Shown: piece by piece, positions 9,427-17,476 of the stretch
Numbering within the stretch: the stretch's first letter is position 1
Layout: every line of letters begins with the position of its first letter
NCBI RefSeq assembly: GCF_001420005.1
Contig: NZ_LJAK01000001.1
Location: forward strand, 372,001 to 436,000
Origin: Loktanella sp. 3ANDIMAR09
GTDB taxonomy: Bacteria; Pseudomonadota; Alphaproteobacteria; Rhodobacterales; Rhodobacteraceae
DNA length: 64,000 nucleotides
Direction: 5' to 3'
Program-made: the position numbers and the translations under genes
The notes under the pieces: model-generated
The model's database searches: none
The model's input: only the letters and a program-made list of their open reading frames with translations
What the model was told of the DNA's origin: nothing

Positions 9427-9969
9427 ATGTATCCGTTTGTCCGTCTTGCCAAGGAATTCATTCAGCATCGCAACGCGGGCGATCTGCCTGTGCTGGGCGC
9501 GCATGTCAGTCATCATCGCTGCTGGCCGCAGGATCTGGATGTTTTCGTGGAAATGAACAACGGACGTATCCTGACGATCCTCGATCTGGGCCGCACGATC
9601 CTGGCCCAGCGCGTAGGCTTGCTGCGTGCCCTGCGGCAGAACAAATGGGGTTTGACGATGGCGGGGGCCAGTGTGCGCTATCGCCGCCGGATCAGACCGT
9701 TCGAGCGTTTCCGCGTCGTCAGCCGCTGCGTGGGCTGGGACGCACGGTTCTTCTATCTCGATCAATCGATCTGGGTCGGCGATACCTGTGCGGCGCAGGC
9801 GCTGTACCGGTCCGCCGTGACGGACCGGAATGGCATCGTCGATCCTGCGCGCGTCTTTGCCGCCGCCGGTTTCGATTCGACTCCGCCCGCGCTGCCTGCC
9901 TGGACCCAAGGCTGGATCGACGCGGATGCCACCCGGCCCTGGCCGCCGGAACTGCCCGCGGGGATGTAA
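9427..9969 (+). CDS. Hotdog-fold acyl-CoA thioesterase-like protein (THEM6-like)
   Basis: 180 residues from the ATG at 9427; the open frame begins at 9373 but the extra part has no family resemblance. Seen: CWPQDLDVFVEMNNGRIL, then LGRTILAQR and AGASVRYRRRIRPFERF, the usual succession of the 4HBT_2 / THEM6-like group, where the first motif carries the Asp/Asn typical of hotdog thioesterases. Substrate unknown. It is followed by the MFS gene after 63 bases on the same strand. Confidence 0.75.
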   Translation: MYPFVRLAKEFIQHRNAGDLPVLGAHVSHHRCWPQDLDVFVEMNNGRILTILDLGRTILAQRVGLLRALRQNKWGLTMAGASVRYRRRIRPFERFRVVSRCVGWDARFFYLDQSIWVGDTCAAQALYRSAVTDRNGIVDPARVFAAAGFDSTPPALPAWTQGWIDADATRPWPPELPAGM

Positions 9970-10032
9970 ACGGGACTTGCCAGTGCGGGGCCTGCCGGGG
10001 TTAGGTTGTGCCTGGGCGACAAGGGGCAGGTC

Positions 10033-11400
10033 ATGGCAGTATCACGCAAACGCATCTGGGGTTGGATGGCCTTTGATTGGGCATCACAGCCGATGTACAC
10101 GCTGGGGCTGACGTTCGTTTTCGGCCCCTATTTCGCCAGCGTTGCGACCACCTATTTCATGGACAGCGGTCTGGACCGGGCCGCCGCCGGGGCCGAGGCA
10201 CAGGGTCTGTGGTCGCTGGGGCAGGCCGTGGCTGGATTGCTGATCGCGGTCACTGCACCATTTCTGGGGGCATTTGCCGACAATTCGGGGCGCAAGATGC
10301 CGTGGATCGCGGGATTTTCGATCCTGTTCGTCATTGCCACGGCGATGCTGTGGAACCTGACGCCGGATGGCGCGTGGATCTACATGGCGCTGATCGTGTT
10401 TTATGCCGCATTCTTTTGCGCTGAATCCGCGCTGAATTTCGTCAATGCAATCCTGCCCAGCCTTGGCAACCGCCAAGAGGTCGGGCGCATCTCCGGGTCG
10501 GGGGCTGCCTTTGGCTATTGGGGTGGTGTCGCGTCCTTGTTCATCATGTTGCTGCTGTTCGTCGAGGACCCCGACAGTGGTGTCACGCTGATCGGTCTGG
10601 CCCCCGCGCTGGGCCTTGATCCCGCCCAGATGGAAGGCACCCGCGCGGTCGGCCCATTCATCGCGGTTTGGTTCGCGCTCTTTATGGTGCCGTTTTTCCT
10701 TTATGTCCGGGATGACCCGTCGCTGGGTGGGCGGTCCACCCGCATCAGTGCGGTCTGGGCCGAACTCAAGGACACGCTGCGCGGCGTTGCGCGCCGCAAG
10801 AGCCTGCTGAATTTTCTGCTGGGGTCCATGTTCTATCGCGACGGGTTGAACGCGCTTTATGCCTTTGGTGGCGTCTATGCCGCAATCGTGCTGGGATGGA
10901 CGACCATCAACATCGGCATATTCGGGATCGTGGCAGCCATTGCGGCTGCAATCTTTACCTGGGTTGGTGGTCTGGCTGACGCGCGGTTCGGGCCGAAACC
11001 CGTGATCCGCGTCTGTGTCTGGTGCCTGATCGCTGTCAGCGTGGTGATCGTGGGCATGTCCCGCGAGACGCTGTTCGGCGTGCCGCTGCCTGTGGGGTCC
11101 AGCCTGCCCGATACGATCTTTTTCGCGGCTGGGGTGATCATCGGCGGCGCAGGTGGGGCGACCTATGCTGCGTCCCGGTCCATGATGGTCCGTCACACCG
11201 ACCCCGACCGCCCGACCGAAGCCTTTGGCCTGTTTGCATTGACCGGCAAGGCGACGGCGTTCCTTGCGCCGGCCAGTATCGCGGTGTTCACATATCTGAC
11301 AGGCAACGTGCAGCTTGGGTTTTTGCCGGTCATCTTTTTGTTCCTGCTTGGCCTGTTTCTGCTAAGGTGGGTCAACAAAGACGGGGACCGAGCAGCATGA
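10033..11400 (+). CDS. MFS transporter, UMF1 family
   Basis: 455 residues, about 11-12 hydrophobic segments. The N-terminal GWMAFDWASQPMYTL is characteristic of the UMF1 / Atg22-like branch of the major facilitator superfamily, and GAFADNSGRKMPW is the MFS loop motif between helices 2 and 3. The start at 10033 has AAGGGGCAGG just upstream. Substrate unknown; some relatives are annotated as amino acid or peptide exporters. The stop overlaps the start of mepA as ATGA, so the two are cotranslated. Confidence 0.85.
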   Translation: MAVSRKRIWGWMAFDWASQPMYTLGLTFVFGPYFASVATTYFMDSGLDRAAAGAEAQGLWSLGQAVAGLLIAVTAPFLGAFADNSGRKMPWIAGFSILFVIATAMLWNLTPDGAWIYMALIVFYAAFFCAESALNFVNAILPSLGNRQEVGRISGSGAAFGYWGGVASLFIMLLLFVEDPDSGVTLIGLAPALGLDPAQMEGTRAVGPFIAVWFALFMVPFFLYVRDDPSLGGRSTRISAVWAELKDTLRGVARRKSLLNFLLGSMFYRDGLNALYAFGGVYAAIVLGWTTINIGIFGIVAAIAAAIFTWVGGLADARFGPKPVIRVCVWCLIAVSVVIVGMSRETLFGVPLPVGSSLPDTIFFAAGVIIGGAGGATYAASRSMMVRHTDPDRPTEAFGLFALTGKATAFLAPASIAVFTYLTGNVQLGFLPVIFLFLLGLFLLRWVNKDGDRAA

Positions 11401-12308
11401 TCCGCACCATTGCAGCACTGACGCTACTGACGGCCCTCGCGGCATGTCAGCCGGAAAAACCGACGGTTTCGCCCGTCGTATCGACACAGAACACCAATGA
11501 CACGCGGATTGCGAAACGCGTCTTTGGCGCGATACCGGAACCATCTGCGCAGGCCCCGGCACCGCTGGGATTCTATTCGCGCGGCTGTCAGGCAGGGGGA
11601 CAGGCCCTGGCCGAATCCGGGCCGACCTGGCAGGCGATGCGCCTGTCGCGCAATCGCAATTGGGGCCAGCCCGAACTGATCGATTTCGTGCAGGATCTGT
11701 CGCGCGTTGCCGCAGCGCAGCCCGGGTGGAACGGGCTGTATGTCGGTGACCTCAGCCAGCCGCGTGGCGGGCCGATGCTGACCGGTCATGCCAGCCATCA
11801 GGTCGGTCTAGATGCCGATATCTGGCTGAAACCCGCGACCTCGCTTTCGCTGACGCGGACCGAACGCGAAAATATCTCATCCGACCGGATGGACCGGCGC
11901 AGCGGCGCATTTGTCAACAACAGCTGGACACCCCAGCACGAGGCGATCGTCAAGGCGGCCGCATCAGACCCACGTGTTGCCCGGATCTTTATTTTTCCGG
12001 GAGCCAAGGTCGAGATGTGCAAGAACGCCACCGGCGACCGCAGCTGGTTGAACAAGGTGCGTCCCTGGTACGGGCACAACTATCATTTTCATGTGCGGCT
12101 GAATTGTCCTCGCGGGGCCGCCTTTTGCGAAAATCAGCCCGCCCCGCCCGCAGGGGACGGTTGTGCCGATGCGCAGGAATGGGTGAACAACATCATCAAC
12201 CCGCCGCCGCCCCAGCCGCGCGACCCCAATGCCCCCGCACCCCAGCCCAAGCGTGAACTGACGATGGCCCGCCTGCCTGCGCAATGCGCCGCTGTTGCCG
12301 CCAACTGA
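11397..12308 (+). CDS. mepA: Penicillin-insensitive murein endopeptidase MepA (lipoprotein form)
   Basis: Cleaves D-Ala-mDAP cross-links in peptidoglycan in the periplasm. 303 residues. The N-terminus ends in LTALAAC, a lipobox with Cys17, so this copy is probably lipid-anchored, unlike the soluble E. coli enzyme. LAS-type zinc ligands are visible: His134 and Asp141 in [14 protein letters not shown], and the HFH pair in [13 protein letters not shown] Pro-rich tail ([17 protein letters not shown]) follows the catalytic domain. Overlaps the MFS gene by 4 bases. Confidence 0.93.
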   Translation: MIRTIAALTLLTALAACQPEKPTVSPVVSTQNTNDTRIAKRVFGAIPEPSAQAPAPLGFYSRGCQAGGQALAESGPTWQAMRLSRNRNWGQPELIDFVQDLSRVAAAQPGWNGLYVGDLSQPRGGPMLTGHASHQVGLDADIWLKPATSLSLTRTERENISSDRMDRRSGAFVNNSWTPQHEAIVKAAASDPRVARIFIFPGAKVEMCKNATGDRSWLNKVRPWYGHNYHFHVRLNCPRGAAFCENQPAPPAGDGCADAQEWVNNIINPPPPQPRDPNAPAPQPKRELTMARLPAQCAAVAAN

Positions 12309-12309
12309 C

Positions 12310-13185
12310 ATGCGCGCCTTGATCGTTGCCGCCCTTGCCCTGCTGGTGGGGTGCCAGTCCGTCGGGGATGCGCAGGCTGAACCGACCGTGACCTACCTGG
12401 GCCGCTATGTCTGGACCGATAGCGACCCGGCGTTTGGCGGCCTGTCCGGGCTGGAACTGAACGCGGACGGCACGCGGATCTGGGCGCAGGGGGACCGCGG
12501 TGTTCTGTGGACCGGTTCCGTGACGCGCGACGGGGATCAGGTGACCGGCATCACGACGGACCCGCCACGCGTGCTGCGCATTTCGACCGGAGAGCCGGTT
12601 TCCGGTGCGACGGCCGACCCCGAGGGACTGGCCCTGTCCGCGGATGGCACGCTGTTCGTCTCATTCGAAGGGCTGGCCCGTGTCGCGGCCTACCCCGACC
12701 TGGACGGTCCTGCGGTGCGTGTGCCGCGCCCTGACATGTTCAGGGGGCTACAGAACAATTCAGCGCTCGAAGCGCTTGCGATTGGCCCCGATGGTGCGCT
12801 TTATACCTTGCCAGAGCGGTCGGGTGGCACGCATCGGCCTTTTCCGGTTTATCGCTATGCCGGTGGGGTCTGGACCACGGTATTCGACATCGCGCGCACG
12901 GATGCGTTCCTGCCCGTGGGCGCGGATATCGGGCCTGATGGTCTGCTGTATCTGCTGGAACGGGATTTCACCGGTTTCGGGTTTCGGTCGCGCGTGCGCA
13001 GGTTGCCGCTGGACGGCAGCGCATCGGAACTGCTGTTGCAGACGCGCACCGGGACGCATGACAACCTCGAAGGGATCAGCGTCTGGCGCGATGACGCAGG
13101 CGATATCCGCCTGACGATGGTGTCCGACGACAATTTTCGCTGGTTCCAGACGACCGAGATCGTGGAATACCGCGTCAGCGATTGA
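12310..13185 (+). CDS. Phytase-like esterase lipoprotein
   Basis: 291 residues from the ATG at 12310, one base after the mepA stop. The signal peptide ends in LLVGC, a lipobox. The rest reads as a beta-propeller of the esterase-like activity of phytase family: [57 protein letters not shown] and a C-terminal [16 protein letters not shown]. Relatives are secreted and often uncharacterised. A phosphatase or esterase role is family-based, not proven. Confidence 0.75.
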   Translation: MRALIVAALALLVGCQSVGDAQAEPTVTYLGRYVWTDSDPAFGGLSGLELNADGTRIWAQGDRGVLWTGSVTRDGDQVTGITTDPPRVLRISTGEPVSGATADPEGLALSADGTLFVSFEGLARVAAYPDLDGPAVRVPRPDMFRGLQNNSALEALAIGPDGALYTLPERSGGTHRPFPVYRYAGGVWTTVFDIARTDAFLPVGADIGPDGLLYLLERDFTGFGFRSRVRRLPLDGSASELLLQTRTGTHDNLEGISVWRDDAGDIRLTMVSDDNFRWFQTTEIVEYRVSD

Positions 13186-13217
13186 CGCAAGCCGTCCGTG
13201 CGGCTAACCGGGCGCGT

Positions 13218-13235
13218 CCCCGCGATCTTGCGGGG
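13218..13235 (+). promoter_or_regulatory. Hairpin in the yhhQ leader
   Basis: A 6-bp GC stem (CCCCGC/GCGGGG) with a 6-base loop lies in the 86-base gap before the queuosine-precursor transporter. A regulatory RNA for preQ1 would be logical here, but I cannot match the sequence to a known preQ1 riboswitch class. It could also be a weak terminator for the preceding gene. Confidence 0.22.
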
Positions 13236-13271
13236 CCAAGTGCCGCACCCTTGCCAAAACGGAAAACCGCT

Positions 13272-13898
13272 ATGACCCGTATTCTACCTGGCGTGATCGC
13301 CATGGCCGCCATTGTCGTGGCCTCGAACATCCTCGTGCAATTCCTGATCCTTGACGGCCTGCTGACCTGGGGTGCGTTCACCTATCCGCTGGCGTTCCTC
13401 GTGACTGACCTGATGAACCGCATCTATGGCGTATCCGCCGCGCGCCGCGTCGTTTTCGTGGGCCTGATCGTGGGTATCATCTGTTCGCTGATCGGCAGCC
13501 AGATCCAGCTGGAATTCGGTCCTGCCGTGCCGATCCGGGTCGCTATTGCATCCGCCACCGCATTCGGTGTGGCGCAATTGCTGGATATCACCGTGTTCAA
13601 CAAGCTGCGCCTGGGCGTGTGGTGGGTGGCCCCGCTGGGATCGACGCTGGTGTCGTCGGTCGTGGACACGGCCATCTTCTTTTCCATCGCGTTTGCAGCC
13701 GTGTTCAACCCGCTCTCCACCGCGGCCGCAGACCAGATCATCTGGGCACAGGACGCTGTGCCGTTCCTGAATGCCGGTCCGCTGGTGCCGCTGTGGGTGT
13801 CGCTCGCCGTGGCCGATTGGGGGGTCAAGATCGCCGTCGCGCTGGTCGCGCTGATCCCATTCCGCCTGATTGTTCGCCGAGTCACAGCCACGTCATAA
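13272..13898 (+). CDS. Queuosine precursor transporter (YhhQ/QPTR family)
   Basis: 208 residues from the ATG at 13272; a TTG-led extension to 13182 would overlap the previous gene and adds no family sequence. About six membrane helices. Seen: PLAFLVTDLMNRIYG near residue 40, a charged turn typical of the VUT_1 / YhhQ family, then GSTLVSSVVDTAIFF and VADWGVKIAVAL. The family imports preQ0/preQ1 or queuine for the queuosine modification of tRNA. Together with mnmH and arfB nearby this is another translation-linked gene, though probably by chance. Confidence 0.88.
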   Translation: MTRILPGVIAMAAIVVASNILVQFLILDGLLTWGAFTYPLAFLVTDLMNRIYGVSAARRVVFVGLIVGIICSLIGSQIQLEFGPAVPIRVAIASATAFGVAQLLDITVFNKLRLGVWWVAPLGSTLVSSVVDTAIFFSIAFAAVFNPLSTAAADQIIWAQDAVPFLNAGPLVPLWVSLAVADWGVKIAVALVALIPFRLIVRRVTATS

Positions 13899-13987
13899 AT
13901 TCAGTATCTGGTGTGATTAGGGTTTGACAGCCGCGATATCTGCGGCAACCCTCAACACAGGCGAAACATTTGAAAGGAGGTGATCCA

Positions 13988-14044
13988 GTGCATCATGAAG
14001 TTCTGGAGAAGTGTGTCGGGACAGCTTGGGGGGTTCTGATCTAG
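13988..14044 (+). CDS. Mini-ORF (18 codons, GTG) behind an ideal ribosome binding site
   Basis: GTG at 13988 lies 7 bases after GGAGG in a 14-base perfect Shine-Dalgarno match and runs 18 codons to TAG at 14042-14044. A second overlapping frame begins at ATG 13995 and runs 14 codons to TGA at 14037-14039. Both end within or just before the segment 14044-14054 that can act as an antiterminator arm. I read it as a possible leader peptide; the peptide itself resembles nothing I know. A run of six G (14028-14033) lies where the two frames overlap. Confidence 0.3.
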   Translation: MHHEVLEKCVGTAWGVLI

Positions 14045-14119
14045 GGCAGCCCTTAGGTCTGTAGCACCACAGGTGGGTGACCCTATGGGTCCCTAACCGA
14101 CCCACCTCCGATATTCAGG

Positions 14120-14154
14120 AAAGGGCTGTCCCATCGCCGGGGCAGCCCTTTTTT
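14120..14154 (+). terminator. Strong intrinsic terminator before arfB
   Basis: A 13-bp stem (AAAGGGCTGTCCC with GGGGCAGCCCTTT, one T-G wobble), a 6-base loop and a T-run at 14149-14154. It lies 124 bases before the arfB start, on the same strand. Its 3' arm is duplicated upstream at 14044-14054. Confidence 0.75.
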
Positions 14155-14156
14155 AC

Positions 14157-14210
14157 GCCGAATGCCCTGCATTCGGCGGGTGGGGGAAAGAGATTGGCCC
14201 TCGGCCAATC
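14157..14210. repeat. Two adjacent perfect short palindromes
   Basis: GCCGAATGC/GCATTCGGC (9-bp stem, 3-base loop, 14157-14177) and GATTGGCC/GGCCAATC (8-bp stem, 3-base loop, 14192-14210) follow the terminator directly. Both have tight 3-base loops. They resemble small dispersed palindromic elements, but only a genome-wide search can show whether they are repeated. Confidence 0.45.
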
Positions 14211-14277
14211 GCGGCCCCACTCGGTTCCAGACTGGGTGCCAGTGTCAAATGCGCCCCGGCCTGCTATGTATCCCCAC

Positions 14278-14706
14278 ATGGCCGACGATCTACGCATCAC
14301 CGACAGCATCACCCTGCAAGGCTGGGAAATGACCGAGGCATTCACCCGTGCCTCGGGTCCCGGCGGGCAGAACGTGAACAAGGTCAGCACGGCGGTCGAA
14401 TTGCGGTTCGAGGCGGCGCGCTCACCCTCCTTGCCCGATCCGGTCAAGGCGCGGCTTAAGCGGCTGGCGGGGCGGCGATGGACATCTGACGGGGCGCTGG
14501 TGCTGTTCGTGCAGGACACAAGGTCCCAGGCCCGCAACCGCGAGCTGGCGCGCGAGAGGCTGGCCGAACTGGTCGAACAGGCCACGCAAAAACCCAAACG
14601 CCGCGTGCCGACGAAACCGACCTATGGATCGGTGAAGCGGCGGCTGAAGGCCAAGAAGGTGCGCGGAGAGGTGAAGTCCCTGCGCGGCAATGTCACGCCC
14701 GACTGA
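14278..14706 (+). CDS. arfB: Alternative ribosome-rescue factor ArfB (YaeJ type)
   Basis: Peptidyl-tRNA hydrolase that enters stalled ribosomes lacking a stop codon. 142 residues from the ATG at 14278. The catalytic motif GPGGQNVNK is near residue 29-37, and the C-terminal tail is rich in Lys/Arg (TQKPKRRVPTKPTYGSVKRR, then KAKKVRGEVK), as needed to sit in the empty mRNA channel. The short length and basic tail separate it from class I release factors. The upstream DNA holds a terminator and an odd leader (13917-14154), suggesting attenuation control. Confidence 0.93.
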   Translation: MADDLRITDSITLQGWEMTEAFTRASGPGGQNVNKVSTAVELRFEAARSPSLPDPVKARLKRLAGRRWTSDGALVLFVQDTRSQARNRELARERLAELVEQATQKPKRRVPTKPTYGSVKRRLKAKKVRGEVKSLRGNVTPD

Positions 14707-14761
14707 CGGAACGCGGATGCCCCTGACGCTGTTGGACAGCAACATCAGACAGGAGACGACC

Positions 14762-14899
14762 GTGAAACAAAAATGGATCTACGCCCTCATCCCCCTCGGC
14801 TTTGTCGCCATCATCGCATCCATGTTGATCGGTGGAGAGGTTGTGCAGGAGACGACGGACAGCCCCGTGGGCGAGATTGTTGAGGGGCAGGGGGAGTGA
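14762..14899 (+). CDS. Small single-span membrane protein, unknown function
   Basis: 45 residues from a GTG at 14762, preceded by AGGAGACGACC. One hydrophobic helix (about residues 6-25: YALIPLGFVAIIASMLIGG) after a Lys-rich start, then an acidic tail of about 18 residues. The open frame extends upstream to 14690 but overlaps the arfB end. I do not recognise the family; the clear binding site and typical inner-membrane topology support it as real. Confidence 0.5.
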   Translation: MKQKWIYALIPLGFVAIIASMLIGGEVVQETTDSPVGEIVEGQGE

Positions 14900-15048
14900 G
14901 TTGCCAAGTCTCTGCCGACTCACCAGTCGAAGGTAAAAGTAATAAGAAAGGAGTCCTTTAGTTGGTCTAGCGGCGGATAAATGCGAAACAGTTTAAGGGT
15001 AGACTTGATGCGCCCAAGAGAATTGTGAAGACGAATATTTACGAACCA

Positions 15049-16055
15049 TCACCACTCTGTAAATTCTAGAATGTTGTTGAAAGGTAGCAATTCAATGGTT
15101 GGGCCAAGCAGCTGTTTCCAGTATTTCTCCCGATCTTGTGCATGATCTCGCTCAACGACACGTATTGCGCGATCTCCAACATGTTGGCGTATAGTTTTAT
15201 TCAAATGTTCATCTGCACCAGAATAGCCAAAGACTATCAATGCGTCAGATTCTTTGATGGCTTTCGGCAAGTGATCCCAATATAACTGTAGGACTTTTGA
15301 ACTTTGAATCACATTTGGTTTCAATGCTCCATTTGTAAGCACAATATGACTTCTAACTGTTCCTTCCTGTTCTTCTAGTTGGTGCCGCATGATTTTAGTC
15401 GCGGCACCTTGTGCCCATCCAAAAATAGAGGAGATCCATGAAGGTGCATATAAAACGCTTGGTTTTGTAGGCGTTTCCTTGAGAGGTTTTGTTCCGAAAA
15501 GCCAAGTTTTTTGGTGTAGCCATCGAGTAAAGTTCCATCAAAACCGTTGCATAGCTTTATTTTTCTATCGCCGATTAATCTCTCTTCATTGAAGGGTTGA
15601 TACAGCAAAGTGTCATAATTCAGTGTTGCCACATGAGACTTCGAATCAGAAATAAAAATTACAAGATGGTCTATAAAATCAGACCACAGTGGATTTGACG
15701 TAAAATTCGCATCAAATTGATGGAAGTATTTAGCGACTAGATAGGTATATTTTTGTAGTGCATCTGGAAATTTCATTGCATCATTAGTCAGCCAGTGCTG
15801 AAGGCTGTCATCGTTTACTGCGACACGTAGAATCCGACACGCCATCAATGCGAGTTGGGTACCTAAGAGTTGATCTTCACTAGTTGGACCATCTGAATCA
15901 ACTCCTTCTATAGCTGACGAAACAAGCTTCTTTTGCGCATCGTTGAGAGCCTCTTTGTCTCGCCATACTTCACGCATCGCTGTTGGCAACTGAAAGAAGT
16001 CATTGTCTAGCGCTCGACCAAGGCCATTTCCGAAAATAATCGTACTGCGTGTCAA
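15049..16055 (-). pseudogene. SIR2-like (DUF4917-type) protein gene, frameshifted
   Basis: Two reading frames together make one protein of about 335 residues. The N-terminal part (16055-15375) starts with a TTG and has IIFGNGLGRALD, the nucleotide-binding GNG segment, then TLNYDTLLY and MHLHGS, where SIR2-like proteins carry the NYD motif and catalytic His. The C-terminal part continues in the -1 frame (HQLEEQEGTVRSHIVLTN, then ALIVFGYSGADEHL, typical of the family's end). The switch fits the loss of one A in the run AAAA (plus strand TTTT, 15393-15396). The DNA is AT-rich (two lines counted by hand: 35% and 37% GC) against a high-GC background, so it was probably acquired. Related proteins deplete NAD in phage defence. 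It lies 47 bases behind pncB on the same strand. Confidence 0.68.
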
Positions 16056-16102
16056 GTGAGGTATCCCATAGATAATTCAACCTTTAATTGCATGATTATT
16101 AT

Positions 16103-17395
16103 CTAAACCACAACCTCCACCCGCTCCTGCGACCCCACCCCGAACACGCGCTTGTATCGGGCTATCTCCTCCGCCGGACCCATCGCCTTGTTGGGGTTGT
16201 CGCTCAGTTTGACGGTGGGGCGGCCATCCGCTGCGATGGCTTTGCACACCAGGCTGAAGGGGGCGAGTGCGTCGCCCTCTGTCAGGCCGATGAAGTCGTT
16301 GGTCAGCATCGTGCCCCAGCCGAAACTGACGCGGACGCGACCGGCGAATTGGCGGTGCAGGTCCAGGATCTTGTCCACCGTCAGCCCGTCGGAAAAGATG
16401 ATCAGTTTTTCGCGCGGGTCCTCGCCCCGTGCGCGCCACCAGTCAATAGCGGCCTCTGCCCCGGTAGCGGGGTCGCCGCTATCGATGCGGATGCCGGTCC
16501 AGCCGGCCAGCCAGTCGGGCGCATTTGCAAGGAAACCGGGCGTGCCAAAGGTGTCGGGCAGAATGACCCGCAGGTTGCCGTCGTGTTCCGCCTGCCAGTC
16601 CGCCAGTACGTCGTAGGGCGACCGCGCCAGTGCTGCGTCGTCCTGCGCCAGCGCGGCATAGACCATGGGCAGTTCGTGCGCATTGGTGCCGATCGCCTCC
16701 ATGTCGCGGCTCTTGGCGATCAGGCAGTTGGACGTACCGGTAAAGGCATCGCCCAGTCCCTCGCTCATCGCTTGCACGCACCAGTCCTGCCACAGGAAAC
16801 TATGCCGCCGCCGGGTGCCGAAATCAGCGATCCGCAGGTCAGGCACGTCGCGCAGGCGTTCGACCTTTTCCCAGGCCTTGGTCATGGCGCGGGCATAGAG
16901 CACCTGAAGTTCGAACCGGCCCATGTCGCCCAGCACCGCGCGGCCGCGCAGTTCCATCAGGGTGGCAAGTGCGGGGATTTCCCACAGCATGACCTCTGGC
17001 CAGGAGCCTTCGAACGTCAGCTCGTACTGGCCGTCGCGTTTTTCCAGGTGATAGGGCGGCAGGCGCAGGTTTTCGAACCAGTCCATGAATTCCGGCGTGA
17101 ACATCGCGCGTTTGCCGTAAAAGGTATTGCCGCGCATCCATGTGGATTCACCGCGCGACAGGGACAGGGACCGGATGTTGTCCAACTGTTCGCGCAGCTC
17201 GCCTTCGTCGACCAGATCGGCGAGGCGGATGGATTTGGTCCGGTTGATCAGGCTGAAGGTGACCTGCGTGTCGCGGTTGTTGCGAAAGATCGACTGACAC
17301 ATCAGCAGTTTGTAGAAATCGGTGTCGATCAGGGACCGGACGATCGGGTCGATCTTCCATTTGTGGTTCCAGACACGGGTGGCGATATCGACCAT
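16103..17395 (-). CDS. pncB: Nicotinate phosphoribosyltransferase
   Basis: Joins nicotinate to PRPP in NAD salvage. 430 residues from the ATG at 17395, with GGAGGACC upstream. Seen: LIDTDFYKLLMCQSI near residue 22, TFSLINRT, DFGTRRRHSF (the loop around the phosphorylated His), GTSNCLIAK, then IRIDSGDPATGAEAAI and SFGWGTMLTNDF for PRPP binding. All are expected for PncB. pncA, which makes nicotinate from nicotinamide, is 5.4 kb away. A SIR2-like gene follows 47 bases downstream on the same strand. Confidence 0.95.
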   Translation of the reverse strand: MVDIATRVWNHKWKIDPIVRSLIDTDFYKLLMCQSIFRNNRDTQVTFSLINRTKSIRLADLVDEGELREQLDNIRSLSLSRGESTWMRGNTFYGKRAMFTPEFMDWFENLRLPPYHLEKRDGQYELTFEGSWPEVMLWEIPALATLMELRGRAVLGDMGRFELQVLYARAMTKAWEKVERLRDVPDLRIADFGTRRRHSFLWQDWCVQAMSEGLGDAFTGTSNCLIAKSRDMEAIGTNAHELPMVYAALAQDDAALARSPYDVLADWQAEHDGNLRVILPDTFGTPGFLANAPDWLAGWTGIRIDSGDPATGAEAAIDWWRARGEDPREKLIIFSDGLTVDKILDLHRQFAGRVRVSFGWGTMLTNDFIGLTEGDALAPFSLVCKAIAADGRPTVKLSDNPNKAMGPAEEIARYKRVFGVGSQERVEVVV

Positions 17396-17460
17396 GGGGT
17401 CCTCCGGCGTTTGGGTTGTTAGACCAACTGCCGTGCAGGCTTGCAAGGGCGCGGCGCGGC

Positions 17461-17476
17461 ATAAGCCCGGGCTTAT
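17461..17476. promoter_or_regulatory. 16-bp perfect palindrome between pncB and the PepSY gene
   Basis: ATAAGCCCGGGCTTAT is a perfect palindrome in the divergent intergenic region, 66 bases from the pncB start. GCATAAGCC occurs at 17459-17467 (overlapping it) and again at 17485-17493, 26 bases apart. This is the spacing and symmetry of an operator, possibly for an NAD-responsive repressor of pncB, but it does not match a motif I know. Confidence 0.3.

Larger units (their letters stand above)
13917..14154 (+). ncRNA. Candidate structured leader RNA / small RNA upstream of arfB
   Basis: No ordinary gene fits this stretch, but it is dense in RNA signals. (1) A 5' hairpin with outer stem 13919-13924/13947-13952 and inner stem GCCGC/GCGGC. 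(2) AAAGGAGGTGATCC at 13973-13986, a perfect complement of the 3' end of 16S rRNA. (3) Two overlapping mini-ORFs behind it. (4) GGGCAGCCCTT at 14044-14054, identical to the 3' arm of the terminator at 14120-14154. (5) A nested hairpin, AGGTGGGT (14071-14078) with ACCCACCT (14100-14107) enclosing GACCC/GGGTC. (6) CACCTCC at 14103-14109, complementary to GGAGGTG at 13976-13982. The parts allow mutually exclusive folds. It could be a translation-sensing attenuator for arfB or an independent small RNA. Confidence 0.45.

Noticed and set aside
13182-13271. TTG-led extension of the YhhQ-type gene
   Set aside because: It overlaps the previous gene, is full of Arg/Pro, and lacks a membrane helix that the family would have there.
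13995-14096. In-frame TGA in the leader ATG frame, which stays open after it to a TAA at 14094-14096: a selenocysteine or readthrough case
   Set aside because: The short peptide has no family resemblance, no SECIS-like element can be claimed, and selA/selB/selC are not in the window. Chance is more likely.
13917-14105. A 62-codon minus-strand frame over the arfB leader
   Set aside because: It is antisense to the structured RNA signals, its codons look random, and it has no binding site.
14900-16102. Integrated element ends (attachment sites, direct repeats) around the AT-rich SIR2 island
   Set aside because: I could not find convincing flanking repeats, an integrase or a tRNA end by eye.
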